Below, in pieces: positions 31,290 to 42,099 of a stretch of DNA of 64,000 nucleotides. Location: assembly GCF_020497125.1 (NCBI RefSeq), contig NC_059072.1, positions 70,315,697 to 70,379,696 on the forward strand, in the 5' to 3' direction. The translations under genes were made by a program, and so were the position numbers. Below the pieces are notes generated by a model that was given only the letters and a program-made list of their open reading frames with translations, ran no database searches and was not told the origin of the DNA. Origin of the DNA: Mauremys mutica (taxonomy: Eukaryota; Chordata; Testudines; Geoemydidae). The first letter of the stretch is position 1. Every line of letters begins with the position of its first letter.

Positions 31290-33235
31290 CACCCAGCGTG
31301 TAAGCACGTAACCAGTTTAATGCCATTATTCTCAACTATTTTACAAGAAAAAAAGACCAATTTCTTATCATTATCCAATTCCATTTTCCACTCATCATCA
31401 CTATCCCTTTGTTGGAAAAGACAAATATCTCCCTAAGTAGGATTTTCATCACAGGAGAAAAAAAGCAAACTGAGCCAGATGAAAATGACAAAATATTACT
31501 AGAGTTACAGCAATTGCCATAGCATCCATTTTCCCCTCTTTTCTTCCCCCTTTTGCCAGTGTCCTTTATTTTAAGGATTGATTTTTGTATTGATTTTTAT
31601 TATCTATCCCTCGGCATGCTCTTCCCTTGGTTGCTCAGATGCTTACAGGAATTTAAATAGACTTTCGGAAATGGTTCTCTCCGTTCTAAAGGTTGTTTAA
31701 AAAGGACACTGTCAAGCCATTTCTTCATCTTTCAAGGCGTTTCTTCCATGTTGATTAAAAAAACCCAAACCCTCCCTGTTAATGACACCCTTTTGAAAAT
31801 AGGAAGTGATTTCATATTGGCTGGATTAATGTTGAGAAAGTGACTAAGTTGATACCATCAGTTTCATTTTCACTTGTTACCTAAGCCAGAATTTCAGTCA
31901 TTGGCTTCCCGAAGGAAAATGCCCAGTTGCCAGAAAACTGCTACAAATGAAAACATTCCTAACCCTTTAGTATAAACCCAGGTCTTCAGAAGTGAAAGCT
32001 GGGGGCATTCACTTGTTTCTGGCTTAGTACATGGTTTCTTTGATCTTTTGGGTATCAAAAAAATCCCCCCCACGCACACACCTTTGAGCAAGAGACAAGC
32101 TTTTTTGTTAACTGCAGGTATTTAAAAGAAAGAAATACACCTTTCTAATGAGAATATTAAAATTAGAAAATTGTGCTTGTTCATGTAACTACAAGCAGCA
32201 CACTCATACTCAGCTGCTATGGTTGAAGCTAGATTTTAATCAGGCATAATTTGACACATTCATGCTGCAGTATTCAGTAATTAGATGTTATTTGCTACCC
32301 TTGAACAATAGCTACTGTATATGTCAGAACAATCATGGAAGCATGTTGTAATAAGATAAGAGCAGCGTATATCTGCAGCAAAGTAAAAGGAAATCTAGAA
32401 GTGCATAACTAGATGAACAGGTTTTGTACAATTTAATGATGTAGCGAGAGATATAAAATTGGACTTTAAAGCCTACCATACATGCCATGGCTATTAGTTT
32501 ATCTCTGACATAACATCTTTTTTCTTTCTTTCCCCTCTATTAATCATACTTTTCTGACCTGTTTATTTCCCTATGATCCATTTCCTACTATTCTTCTTAA
32601 TCTTTTTATCCTTCTGTTCTTTCTTCTCTTTTACTTTTGGAAGCTTCTCTCATGTCAGTTCAATCTCTCTTTTCTACAGTACAGTCACCAATCTGGACCA
32701 ATAGCATGTAGTGAGGATTGTAATACAATGATCACACACAACAGTTCTTTGCTGTGCTATGTCCCAGCAAACCTTCCCGATGCAGAGAAGGGAGGTCATA
32801 GCAAATATTTCCATGTCAATTTACCAGTTCACAACATACAAGTTGTTGTCATCTCGACGTCCATGTCTAACTCCCTCGTTTAGAGGGAGAGTATATGGGT
32901 TTTTTGGGGGGTAAGAACTCAAGATGATTCTCTCTCCTGTGCGTATAGAGTTGACTGGGAGGCAGTCGGTTATTTCAATGATTCACAAAAGTGATCTGGG
33001 CTGTATCACCAGAAAGAGATGGTAAAACACAGGGGAAAAATCTTTGGAGCAGATTCTCAGCTGTGTAAATTGTCATAACTCCATTGCCTTCAGTATTGTT
33101 GGTTCAATTCCCATCTCTTTAATGCACGTTTCTTTCAGAATGGAGCCTTTCTCAACTCAGTCCAAAGAAGAGAGTCTATTGCCAAATCCAAACAGGTTCA
33201 GGTCAACCAAGGAAGCCAGAAAAAAGGGTTAGAGC
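31290..33235. other. Long AT-rich stretch without recognised element
   Basis: I see no transposon ends, LTR signals or coding frames. At 33048-33100, AGATTCTCAGCTGTGTAAAT begins a unit that resembles a short palindromic repeat common in reptiles, but only half is clear. Confidence 0.4.
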
Positions 33236-33381
33236 ATAGTTTTAATTTGTTATTTGTGTTACAGTAGCACCTATGGAGTTCCCAGTTTTTAAATCAGACT
33301 TCATAGCGCTAGATGCTGTACAAACACATAGTAAGAGACAGTCCTTGCCCTGAAGCATTTACAGTCTAAATAGAAAAGTAT

Positions 33382-34550
33382 TGTGACATTGCATTCCATA
33401 TGCTTTATGAAAATGTGCTTATAAATGTGAATATAATGTAACTGGAACATGCTTTATGCAAAAGGTCTCTTGTAAGGTATCATTACAAAGCTTATAATCT
33501 ACTGAGTGTGGTCATCCTATTTGTATGCATGTATCATTCTTGTATCTGAAGCTAGAAATATGAAGTACAACTCTGAGGTTCTAACGTAATTATGAAAAGT
33601 GTGGGCCATTAATGGCGACTTAGAATCTTGATGGCTCCCATTGACTAGGAATTGGTTGTGAATGGGTTTATTTACCTGCAACCCTTCCTGTGTATGTGTG
33701 GGCCAGCCCATGGGTAATGAAAAATGAGGTCTCACAGGACATGTGACCATGTCACATGATACTGGAATCCATCTTAAATCTGGTACTTTTCCATTTAGAA
33801 GGAGGGGTGAGGACCCAGAGAGACAAAAGATTCCCGCCTTGTGCCAAAGCTATAAAGGGGTGGAACAGAACAAAGGGGGCCAGTCATGAGAAAGCCCTTG
33901 TTTTCCACCTAAGAGGTCTGCTGGAACTAACAAGGACTGTACCAGGGAAAGGATTGGGCCCAGACTAGGAAGGAGTCTAGTCTGTGAAAGAAGCTTATTG
34001 GAACATCTGAGGGTGAGATGTTATCTGTAATCAGCTTAATGTATTAGTCTTAGACTTGCGTGGTTTTGCTTTATTTTGCTTGGTAACTTACTTTGTTCTG
34101 TCTGTTATTACTTGAAACCACTTAAATCCTACTTTTTATACTTAATAAAAATCACTTTTGTTTATTAATTAACCCAGAGTAAGTGATTAATACCTGGGGG
34201 AGCAAACAGCTATGCATATATCTCTATCCTTTATAGAGGGTGGATAGTTTATGAGTTTACTCTGTATAAGCTTTATACAGAGTAAAACAGATTTATTTGG
34301 GGTTTGGATCCCATTGAGAACTGGGTGTCTGGGTGCTGGAGATAGGTGACCTGCTGAGTAGTTTTTGGTTAAAGTCTGCAGCTTTGTGGGCATGGACCAG
34401 ACCTGGGTCTGTGTTGCAGCAGGCTAGAGTGTCTGGCTCAACAAGACAGGGTTTGGGAAGTCCCAAGCTAGCAGGGAAAACGGGCTCAGAGCTAACTTCA
34501 GCATGTCAGGTGACAGTCCCAAGGAGGTCTCTGTGACAGAACCCATCACA
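33382..34550 (+). mobile_element. Solo LTR (ERV-like), exact 5-bp TSD
   Basis: Starts TGTGACATTGC and ends CCCATCACA, flanked by AGTAT on both sides (33377-33381, 34551-34555). TATA box TATAAAG at 33851-33857; polyadenylation signal AATAAA at 34144-34149. Its U3 (TGTATCATTCTTGTATCTG) resembles the LTR at the window's left edge. Near 34257-34283, GTTTACTCTGTATAAGC and GCTTTATACAGAGTAAA form an inverted repeat in U5. No internal genes adjoin it. It landed in a SINE, which dates it as younger than the SINE. Confidence 0.93.
34257..34285. repeat. Hairpin in the LTR U5
   Basis: TTTACTCTGTATAAAGC-type arms, TTTACTCTGTATAAG and CTTTATACAGAGTAAA, are complementary with almost no loop. In RNA this would give a strong stem. 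It may be structural in the retroviral leader or simply an inverted duplication. Confidence 0.75.
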
Positions 34551-34660
34551 AGTATCATCACTATTTTAGATAGAGAACTGCAGCACAGACAGATTAAGTC
34601 ACTTGTCTAAGGTCACACAGGAATGGAGCTAAGTGAAATTTTTTGCCCAAGACTTCATTC

Positions 34661-36280
34661 AGCAACATATGCAGACTGGGCAACACCAAAACATTTCCTG
34701 AATTCATGTAGATTTTGCCAAAAGCCTTAAAAATATTTGAAAAAAAACCCCAAACAAACTGCAAAATGTTTGGCTTTTTAAATGAAGCGTTTTGATTTTT
34801 CCATTCAAAATGATTTTTCGTTAAGAAATTTTATTTTATTTAAAAATGTTAAAAACCTAAAGAAAGTTCTAAGACAATGATCTTTAAAAATAGTTTTTGC
34901 TTTTAAAATTACCATGTGCAGTTCTTCCTGCTGTTCAAAAGAGCCAAATAGCTAAACAGGTCTGGAGTCCCCTAGGTCCCATTCATAGCGGCAGAATTTG
35001 CAATTCCTACCAGACAAAATACTTGATATAATCAAAATCTTTCCCATCATTTTTCTCATATTCTATCATGGACTACAATTCCTGTTTCACAGGCCACATA
35101 GAGACAGATTTATGCCCTCACAATGCTGATTTTAAAATGTGGTTCCAGTGAAAAGTGATTGTAAAAATGCCAGCGTTGGATTCAGTGTTTGTCTCTCAGT
35201 GACTGTGGATCAGAAGTTATTTGGTTGTATTCGTTTTTCAACTTGGCATCTGATGGCAAAGCTGGGTTTTTTCCTGCTTGTTTATTATTGCCAGTAATAA
35301 AAAGATTTGAGAGCCAAATTCTGCCTTCAGTTAGATCTGGTAGAGTTGCACAGGTGCGAAGGCAGAATTTGGTTCCTCTCCACCTTTGACTGTGGTTCCA
35401 TAGGTGCAACTGTGAATGAATACAATGTTCTTGAACTAGGTAAACTAGAATCCAGCTCACTTTCTCACCATTTTGTTGGCTCTGACTTACTAACAGGAGT
35501 AAAAATTAAGAACTCACTATGATAATCAGATCTGTTGATTACGAAGCTGCCATGTTTTACATTTCTGATAACTGGCACCTACGCTGAGGGAATTTGTACT
35601 ACATTTTTAGAAAGAGCCCCCAGAGAAGAAAGTGTGAATTCCAGACAGAATCCCCATTTTGTACCTATGATTATGAGTTATATGAAGTATGAGAATTAGT
35701 ACCGTATTTGGTATATAAAGCCCAGCGATGAACCAGAAACTCTGCTCTCTTTGCTTACATTCAATATGCAATAACACAGGAAGTGGTGGCGGATGGTATA
35801 ATTGAATACACATTAGGGGAAGTGAGTGCCTTAACTGCTTTAGATTAAACAAAGCAATTAATCAGCCACTTTGTCTTAGAACCAGTAATCCTAACATATC
35901 TACCAGCATGGAACCAACTCAAGAAATCCCTCACTTTGAGCCCTTTACATACCTCACTATGTTTTTGAGCTAAGAGTGTAAAACTAACCCTTCCCTAAGG
36001 TCTAAACATTCATAAAGATTTTGCATGTAAGAGCATTAATTATCCTAAATAAGTTTAGGTTGTTGTCAAGCAGTCCTGCCATAGCTCAACCTCAGAGCTG
36101 ACTGTTAGGAAGCAGGGCACAAACCCCTAACTGGCTGTAAGTTCTATACTTAGATTTCACCAACCAACCATCAAGTGCACACTCCTCTGGTACTTAGCAT
36201 GGAGTCCCAGACAGTCCCGTTGGGTAATCCAGTCTGTCTCACCACCCAGGTAAACCTACCTCTGTGACAGGTGGTTCCTT
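34661..36280. other. Largely unrecognised; one fold-back repeat
   Basis: GAGCCAAATTCTGCCTTC (35311-35328) is inverted at 35358-35375 with one mismatch. This pattern, with outer arms of the CAAATTCTGC type, recurs at 51160-51245. A TATA-like GTATATAAAGCCCAG lies at about 35710. I saw no gene. Confidence 0.5.
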
Positions 36281-36284
36281 ATAT

Positions 36285-37365
36285 GAGATATGACAGCAAT
36301 ATTCAGGTTGCTCCCAGTCCCAAGGGACTAGTCATTTACCCCAAGTCAATTGCACTTTAAAATCTCAAGAAGCCAATACTTGTAGCCAATCTTATGATAA
36401 ACTGTGTCGGAGAAAAAACTTAGTTCTTACTTTTTGGTTGGGTGCAGCAGAGTCAGATACTTTATTTTCTCTTTACAATTGTATAGAGGGAGGGAGTGCG
36501 CTAGGACACAGGGTTGCCCCAGCCCTAGGCAGGTCTTTCTCCAAGTAAACAATTAAATCAAGCATTTATACTTTTTGTTACATACAATAATGAGCAACAG
36601 CTGCATTTTGTTTATACACAGGCCATCTTGATATCTTATTTTTCTCACTTCTATTTAGACGCCAGTCTACATTCCTCATTATCGACACAAAGGTCGCAAC
36701 AACTTCTTACACAGTTCTTTCCCACTCGTCTCACACAATCCTCACGTCTACAAATCTCGCGTTAGTAGGGTTACAGCTAACAAAGACTGTCTTGCATTAA
36801 GATCCCCTACAAATCCCTGTCAGTTCTTTCTCTACTTCCACAACTGTCTACAAATGTATTAATAGGAAAAGGAAATAAGAGAGTTATTTACAAGGTTAAA
36901 ACCAGCAAATATACAAACCCAGATGAGTTACAATCTTAGGTTTCAAAAGGTGGTAGAAGCTTCTATAATAAGTTAGTTCTATATGTCTTTTAGGGCTAAC
37001 CCAGGCTAAGCAGCAAGGGTTCTCTTGCTTATGTCTAGAAAATTTTGCCTTCCCTGTGAGTCCAACAGCATAAAATATAGTTCTTTCTTGTTAGGGATTT
37101 TTATTTCCTTCCCCATATGCTCTGAGCTGCGAACTCAGCTGATGGGAGGAATTCTCTTGCATGACTCCTTTTTGTTGGGGGTGGGGGGAGGAATAGGGGG
37201 AAGAGTGGAACAAAGTCTGTTGGTTCTCTTCAATGTGCTGCAATAGTCCATCTGGTGCCGACATGCATTCCTTGTTGGATGGGACATAACACCTTCTGTT
37301 GGAGACCCACACTTTACACTTGTTAATGTCTCTCTTCTGTCTGGTGAGTTTCACAATCACAATAA
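36285..37365. repeat. Unclassified repeat-like region carrying a solo LTR
   Basis: The sequence on both sides of the LTR at 36405-36842 reads as one body: ...CTTATGATAAACTG | TCTACAAATG... after removing the LTR and one TSD copy. Low-complexity G run at 37180-37192. It may be an older antisense LTR, but no signal proves it. Confidence 0.3.
36405..36842 (-). mobile_element. Solo LTR, minus strand, exact 4-bp TSD
   Basis: TGTCGGAG at the left and TTCCACA at the right (TGT...ACA), flanked by ACTG on both sides (36401-36404, 36843-36846). On the minus strand there is a TATA-like AGTATAAATGC (plus 36562-36572). About 100 bp later comes the polyadenylation signal AATAAA (plus-strand TTTATT, 36461-36466). 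The LTR ends in TTTTTTCTCCGACA. At 438 bp with a 4-bp TSD this resembles a gammaretrovirus-like or other compact ERV LTR and is unrelated to the 1.1-kb LTRs. No coding region adjoins it. Confidence 0.92.
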
Positions 37366-37369
37366 AAAT

Positions 37370-38540
37370 GCTTAAATATTACCTTACAATATGGGATAAA
37401 GATGTTGGAAGTGAGAGTGCTGCATGCAGCAACTCACAAGCATTCAATAACGTCTAAACACATTCTTATAACCCTAATACCTATTTTACCTGATTCCTGC
37501 TACATATTTGTCAGTGTTCAGTTGTGACATGGGGACTTTGGCATAATCAGGCACTTGGTCTGCCAGCATCATGGGCAGTTCACAATTTTTTAAGACAAAA
37601 CACTGTCTGCTCAGTCAGTAATTGTCAACATGAGAGACTCCAACAAAGGTCAGGTAATAGCAAATGTACTATCTTCTCAAGTGGCCCACATAAGAGACAA
37701 AACATGTAGTGGGATGTATTTTGGCCCAAACTAGGATTTTGTATACTCCCTCATCTTGGCCTAGAAGTTCCAACATGAGTTAAATTATGAGTGTTTTGGG
37801 TGAAACGCACATTCAGATTTTTTTGTCTGGCCTACAAAGTGTAGCCACCCGTTGAATGGATTGTATTTAGGACACAGAACAGGCTGTGAGAGGAAGATAT
37901 AAATAAGTTATTAGGAGTGACAAAGAACTGCATTCCCGTTAAGACTTTTTCAGCCTATAGGATGCTTAAAAAAAAACCAAAAAAAACCCTAGGGTGATAG
38001 CAGCAAGTTTAATCTATCTATTTATTACTCATCCACTGGTGGACACATTTTGTTGTATGCAGCCTCTTATGTCTACAACAGGATCTTAGACACCTGCAAC
38101 ATACGTAAGCAGCACTAGCAGTTGAGCACTATTGTCAAATAAGGGTATTTTTAAGACTCCAGAGACATTCTGCAGAAGATAGCTATATACAAACACTATT
38201 CCTGTATATAAAAGATCTTTGAGATTATCTTATCTTTCCTGCTACATTCTGGGACCAAAGCCCTGTGACTGAATATTGCCTCCCTGAAGTCATCCTTTGA
38301 AATAATTGCTTATAAAGGGTTGATAGAATCCATTCTGCAAAGTCAACAAGGTCTTTGCAGTCTTTGTCCTTAAACAGCCCAATTAGTTCAACCATAAAAA
38401 GAGGTGGTGTGGGAAAGGGAAATCACAGTATAATTTTAAAAAATTGGTTATGATAAAACATGTTCATTCTTACATGGGGCATCTATTCAGTTTTACATGT
38501 TGAATTTCTTTTCTTGTGTGCGAGAGCTAGATTCCAGCAG
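37370..38540. other. No recognised feature
   Basis: AT-rich. An A-rich tract lies at 37970-37988. No element ends or coding signals seen. Confidence 0.4.
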
Positions 38541-38559
38541 TGATTTAGAGACAAAGGAT

Positions 38560-38830
38560 AGTTTTGTGTTTAAGACGTCAGACTGGGACTTAGTCTGTCA
38601 TCGGAACCTAGGTCTCCTGTCTACTTGACCTTAGGCAAGACATTTTATTTCTGTCTCATTTCCCCATCTGGGAAAAGTGTCTACTACTACTTCCTGTTTC
38701 TCTCATCTATGTAGATGGTAAACTCTTTGGACCAGGGACTGTCTCTCAGCTATGTGTACAACATCTGCACCCTGGGCCCCTATATCACTTGGAACTTCTA
38801 GGCATTATTATAATGCAAATAAGATGTTAT
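38560..38830 (+). mobile_element. MIR-like/CORE-SINE, nearly full length
   Basis: A tRNA-like head (TTTAAGACGTCAGACTGGGA...GGAACCTAGGTCTCCTG) is followed by the CORE (TTGACCTTAGGCAAGACATT...CATTTCCCCATCTGGGAAAA). The tail is GTAAACTCTTTGGACCAGGG... ACTGTCTC...TCTAGGCATTATTATAATGC. This head-CORE-tail order is typical of amniote MIR-type SINEs transcribed by RNA polymerase III. Diverged, so not likely active. It is the sense counterpart of the split copy at 33236-34660. Confidence 0.75.
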
Positions 38831-39390
38831 CATTGCGGATGACTCAAGTGAGTTAATAGAAAAATCATAGATTACATGAGTAAAACAAGGTGATTATTCT
38901 GTTGACTGTTCCAAAGCACTGTTTTAAGATAAATGGAAGAAATGGCTCTGGCCTATAGTACCCTTGGGTAACGCAAACTGTAATCAGTTCAATTCTTGCT
39001 GAGTAGAACAAGGCGTGTCATTTTCTTCCTTTCCACGAATGCTGAATTAAGCCAACAAGGGGGTTCCAAATGAAAACATATTTACATGTTTATAGCTTGA
39101 GGAGAGCCCAGACTTCTCTATTTTCTCAGAGGAAACTGAAAGGGCCAGCAGAAGCTTTAGCCAGTACAAGTGTAGATGAACTGAACAGATGGAAAAGGAC
39201 AGGTTGCTTTTGTTTTCGTTCAAGTAATGTTCAGGCCCGCCTGACTCCTTGGAAACACAAAGGGTTGTTCATGTGGTCAGTGCAGAAATGGCATTGGAAA
39301 AACAGTGGCCTTGAGTAACAAAAACATTCTCTTATGAAAAAGCAGAACACAATCAAATGAAGAGATGTGTTTTTCTCACTTTCCATATAC

Positions 39391-39510
39391 ATAGACTCAT
39401 AGACTAAGGCCAGGAGAGACCATCGTGATCATCTAGTCAGTCCTCCCGCACATTGCAGGCCACAGAACCTCACCCACCCTTCCTGTAATAGGCCCATAAC
39501 CTCTGTCTGC
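39391..39510 (-). mobile_element. CR1 LINE 3' end, antisense
   Basis: ATAGACTCATAGACTAAGGC, then CAGGAGAGACCATCGTGATC, CACATTGCAGGCCACAGAAC and CCTGTAATAGGCCCATAACC. This is the reverse complement of the 3' end of the CR1 at 44730-46498, whose last bases read GGCCTTAAAGTCTATGAG. 5' truncated. Confidence 0.82.
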
Positions 39511-39519
39511 CATTGTTTG

Positions 39520-41040
39520 CCATAAAGCCTTGAGTTATGAGAAAATGGAGAGCCAAAAATGAGTAAATTGACTTTAAGAACAGGAAAAACAAACATTAGC
39601 ACTCCAGCCAAACCAATGAATGACTACGCAAGAAAACATTATAAACCAAATACCAGAGAAGTCATGAAGATCCTAAGAATGCGAGTATTTTGTATGTGGA
39701 TTTAGAAAACAATACATTTCCAAAAATTGAAAGAAAACAAACCACAAACTAATCTCACACTGGGGCACATCTTTAGTGGGGAGTTTGAACTGGTATAAAG
39801 ATCTTCTAAATACATACTTTTTTGTATATTTTTGTGAACTAGGTTTAGTGAAAATATTTTGAAGAGGATGACACACATTTTGATTGCTTTAGACACTATC
39901 CCAGCATTGACACTCATTTGCAGTAGCTCGAAGAGGTAAAGAATGTTTGTTTGTTTTCTTGTTCTAAAATATTAAATGTCCTCAGATAAAACAGGAGGTT
40001 TATCTGTATGTTTTTCCTTTGCTATGTTTTTACTGGCATTAACTTAGACTGTGGCAGTGGCTAAAGGCCATGCTCTTTATTAAGCACAATTCCCAGCACA
40101 ATCAACTATCCCTGTCCCATATGCAAGGAGAAGGAAGACAGGTGTGTAGGATTTTTTTTAAACCCATAACAGTATTTAAACATATTTGTCTAATTTAAGA
40201 TTTATTCTATACTGTCCTGAAAATTGGTCTGAATTAAATACTTTGAGATAGGAGACTTTAGTAACTGTATACCACTTGCTGGAGATAGTAACATAGAACA
40301 ATGAGTCATTTTATTCTTTTGTTTTGTATTACTACAACCAGCAAGCATACATAGTTATTAGTTAGCCTGTGCATGTAGTTATTAGTTCCTCCTTTTCTGT
40401 GCATTTCCCCTTATTTGTGTTTTTGTTGCTATTTACATTTTCCTTCTAATTTTGTTTTACTTTGGTTTGGTGCTCTTATTTTTTTGTTTTCCTTGCTTAT
40501 TGTCTTTTTCTCTAAATGGAAGAGATTCTTGTCCACAGTGATTAAGATTTTAGGGTGGGTCAGTGTAGTGATTCTTTGAGGTATAGTCTAAATTCATCTC
40601 GCATAAAAAAACTGTATGTGTATCTGCTTACCTCCCTGCCCCAACTGCCACTCCCACCCCTCCTGATGCAAAAGTAAAGCCCAACTGCATGCTCAGCCTA
40701 CCTACTAATTAGTTTATGGTTTTAAACCAAGGAACTGGGCTAAGACCTTACTGTTTTAAAAGCTACTTTCTCCATGCTCTCCTTCCCCTCATCCATTAGC
40801 ACAACAAATTCAATGGAAGTTTCCTGAAAGAAACTTGATATTCCAAGAGTTCATTTGAAACAATCACTTTGTCATGGTTGACAAATGCAAACAAACAAGA
40901 AGAGAGTTCTTTGGCTCTGGAGCTTTATTTTCAGGTATGTCATTGTTTTATTCTTCTGTGTTGCTTTTTGCAGGGGGAAAGGTTAGGGCAGATATATGCC
41001 TGTGCTGTTCAACAGCAGCCATTTCCCATACCCTTCCCCT
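39520..41040. other. No recognised feature
   Basis: AT-rich sequence with T-rich tracts (for example 40440-40520). I see no gene, element end or structured RNA. Confidence 0.4.
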
Positions 41041-41044
41041 ACTG

Positions 41045-41554
41045 CAGTGGTTCCCAAACTGGGGTTTGCGAACCCTTGGGGGTTTGCGAAATGTTACAGG
41101 GGGTTCTCAGGGAAAAATTTCCTAATAGTGGACAAAGCTGTCCCTCGGGACCCCAGGCAGCACGGGGCCAGCAGCCCAGAGCCCCTGGACTTCCAAGAGC
41201 TAAGCAGATCAAAGCAAGTTTATCTATCACACTGAGATTTAAATGCCATTCTTCGGCAGCAATTCAGAGGCTGGTCCTTCCCTCCAAGAGGGACTGAGGG
41301 ACCTGCTGCCGAAGACCCAGGTGTGCCACCCCTTTCCATTGGCCGGCCCAAGCACCTGCTTCCTGCACTGGTGCCTGGAGCTGGCCCTGGGAGGGAGGGT
41401 CCATGTACCCCCCACATACATCACCTCTGCCTGCCCAGTGGGGATGGGAGGGCTAAGGGCTGAAGCCCCAAGCCCTGGCAGGGCTCCCCTGGCTCTCAAA
41501 CTTCTGAAGATTGTCGTATGTGGCTCAGAAGGTCAGTAAGTTTGGCCACCCCTG
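41045..41554. mobile_element. Composite of hAT-type elements
   Basis: Left end CAGTGGTTCCCAAACTGG and right end GTTTGGCCACCCCTG are both hAT-like, but they belong to different end types (the right end, inverted, reads CAGGGGTGGCCAAAC). A segment around 41252-41313 (TTCTTCGGCAGCAATTCAGAG... CCTGCTGCCGAAGACCC) resembles a third GC-rich family. No matching TSD joins the outer ends. Most likely two or more hAT pieces lie side by side. Confidence 0.6.
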
Positions 41555-41951
41555 CTATATATAGCATTCTCCAATCAACGTATCTTATAATGATTTGGCA
41601 TTATCCATACCTAAGTACAGACACTGAAATTGCAGCTCATTTCACTCCAGTAGATTAAACTATTTATCCACCTCACTTGTAAAGCACTGTAACATGCTGC
41701 TTTCTGCATTACCTGCCCATGTGTTATACTACATGATGGGGAATGGGAAGCGCCAGCGGGGCTCCTCCCTGTGCTAGGGCTCCTCTGATTTTTAACACTC
41801 TGAGACACTGGTAATTCAACCTCATTCAGAGACCAACTGTTAGTGCCTCCTATTTGGTTTCCTGGATGAGCAAGAAACAGAGCTCAGCAAATTCCCAATG
41901 CAACAGACGCTCAAAGAATATTGGAGGATGAGATCACCAGGAAAAAAAAAA

Positions 41952-42096
41952 GTTACTGAAAAAATATTACTCCTCTTACTAGCTCTCCAGGAAGGCAAGT
42001 AGAGGTGCAGAAAGTAGATGTGCAGGTTGCTGAAAAAATATTACTCCTCTTACTAGCTCTCCAGGAAGGCAAGTAGATGTGCAGAAATCCAGTCCA
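41952..42096 (+). repeat. Two-copy tandem duplication, 74-bp unit
   Basis: GTTACTGAAAAAATATTACT... (41952-42025) is repeated as GTTGCTGAAAAAATATTACT... (42026-about 42096). Both copies contain CTAGCTCTCCAGGAAGGCAA and GTAGA(G/T)GTGCAGAAA. Near identity indicates a recent event. Confidence 0.92.
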
Positions 42097-42099
42097 ACA

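Larger units (their letters stand above)
33236..34660 (-). mobile_element. SINE (MIR-like, antisense) split by a solo LTR
   Basis: The right-hand tail piece (33236-33381) reads TGTTACAGTAGCACCTATGG...TAGCGCTAGATGCTGTACAA...CAGTCCTTGCCCTGAAGC...TACAGTCTAAATAG. It resumes after the LTR as ATTTTAGATAGAGAACTGCAG...AAGTCACTTGTCTAAGGTCA CACAGG. The second piece is the reverse complement of the CORE motif (CTGTGTGACCTTGGGCAAGTCACTT). The two parts match the head-to-tail order of the sense copy at 38560-38830. Confidence 0.8.
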
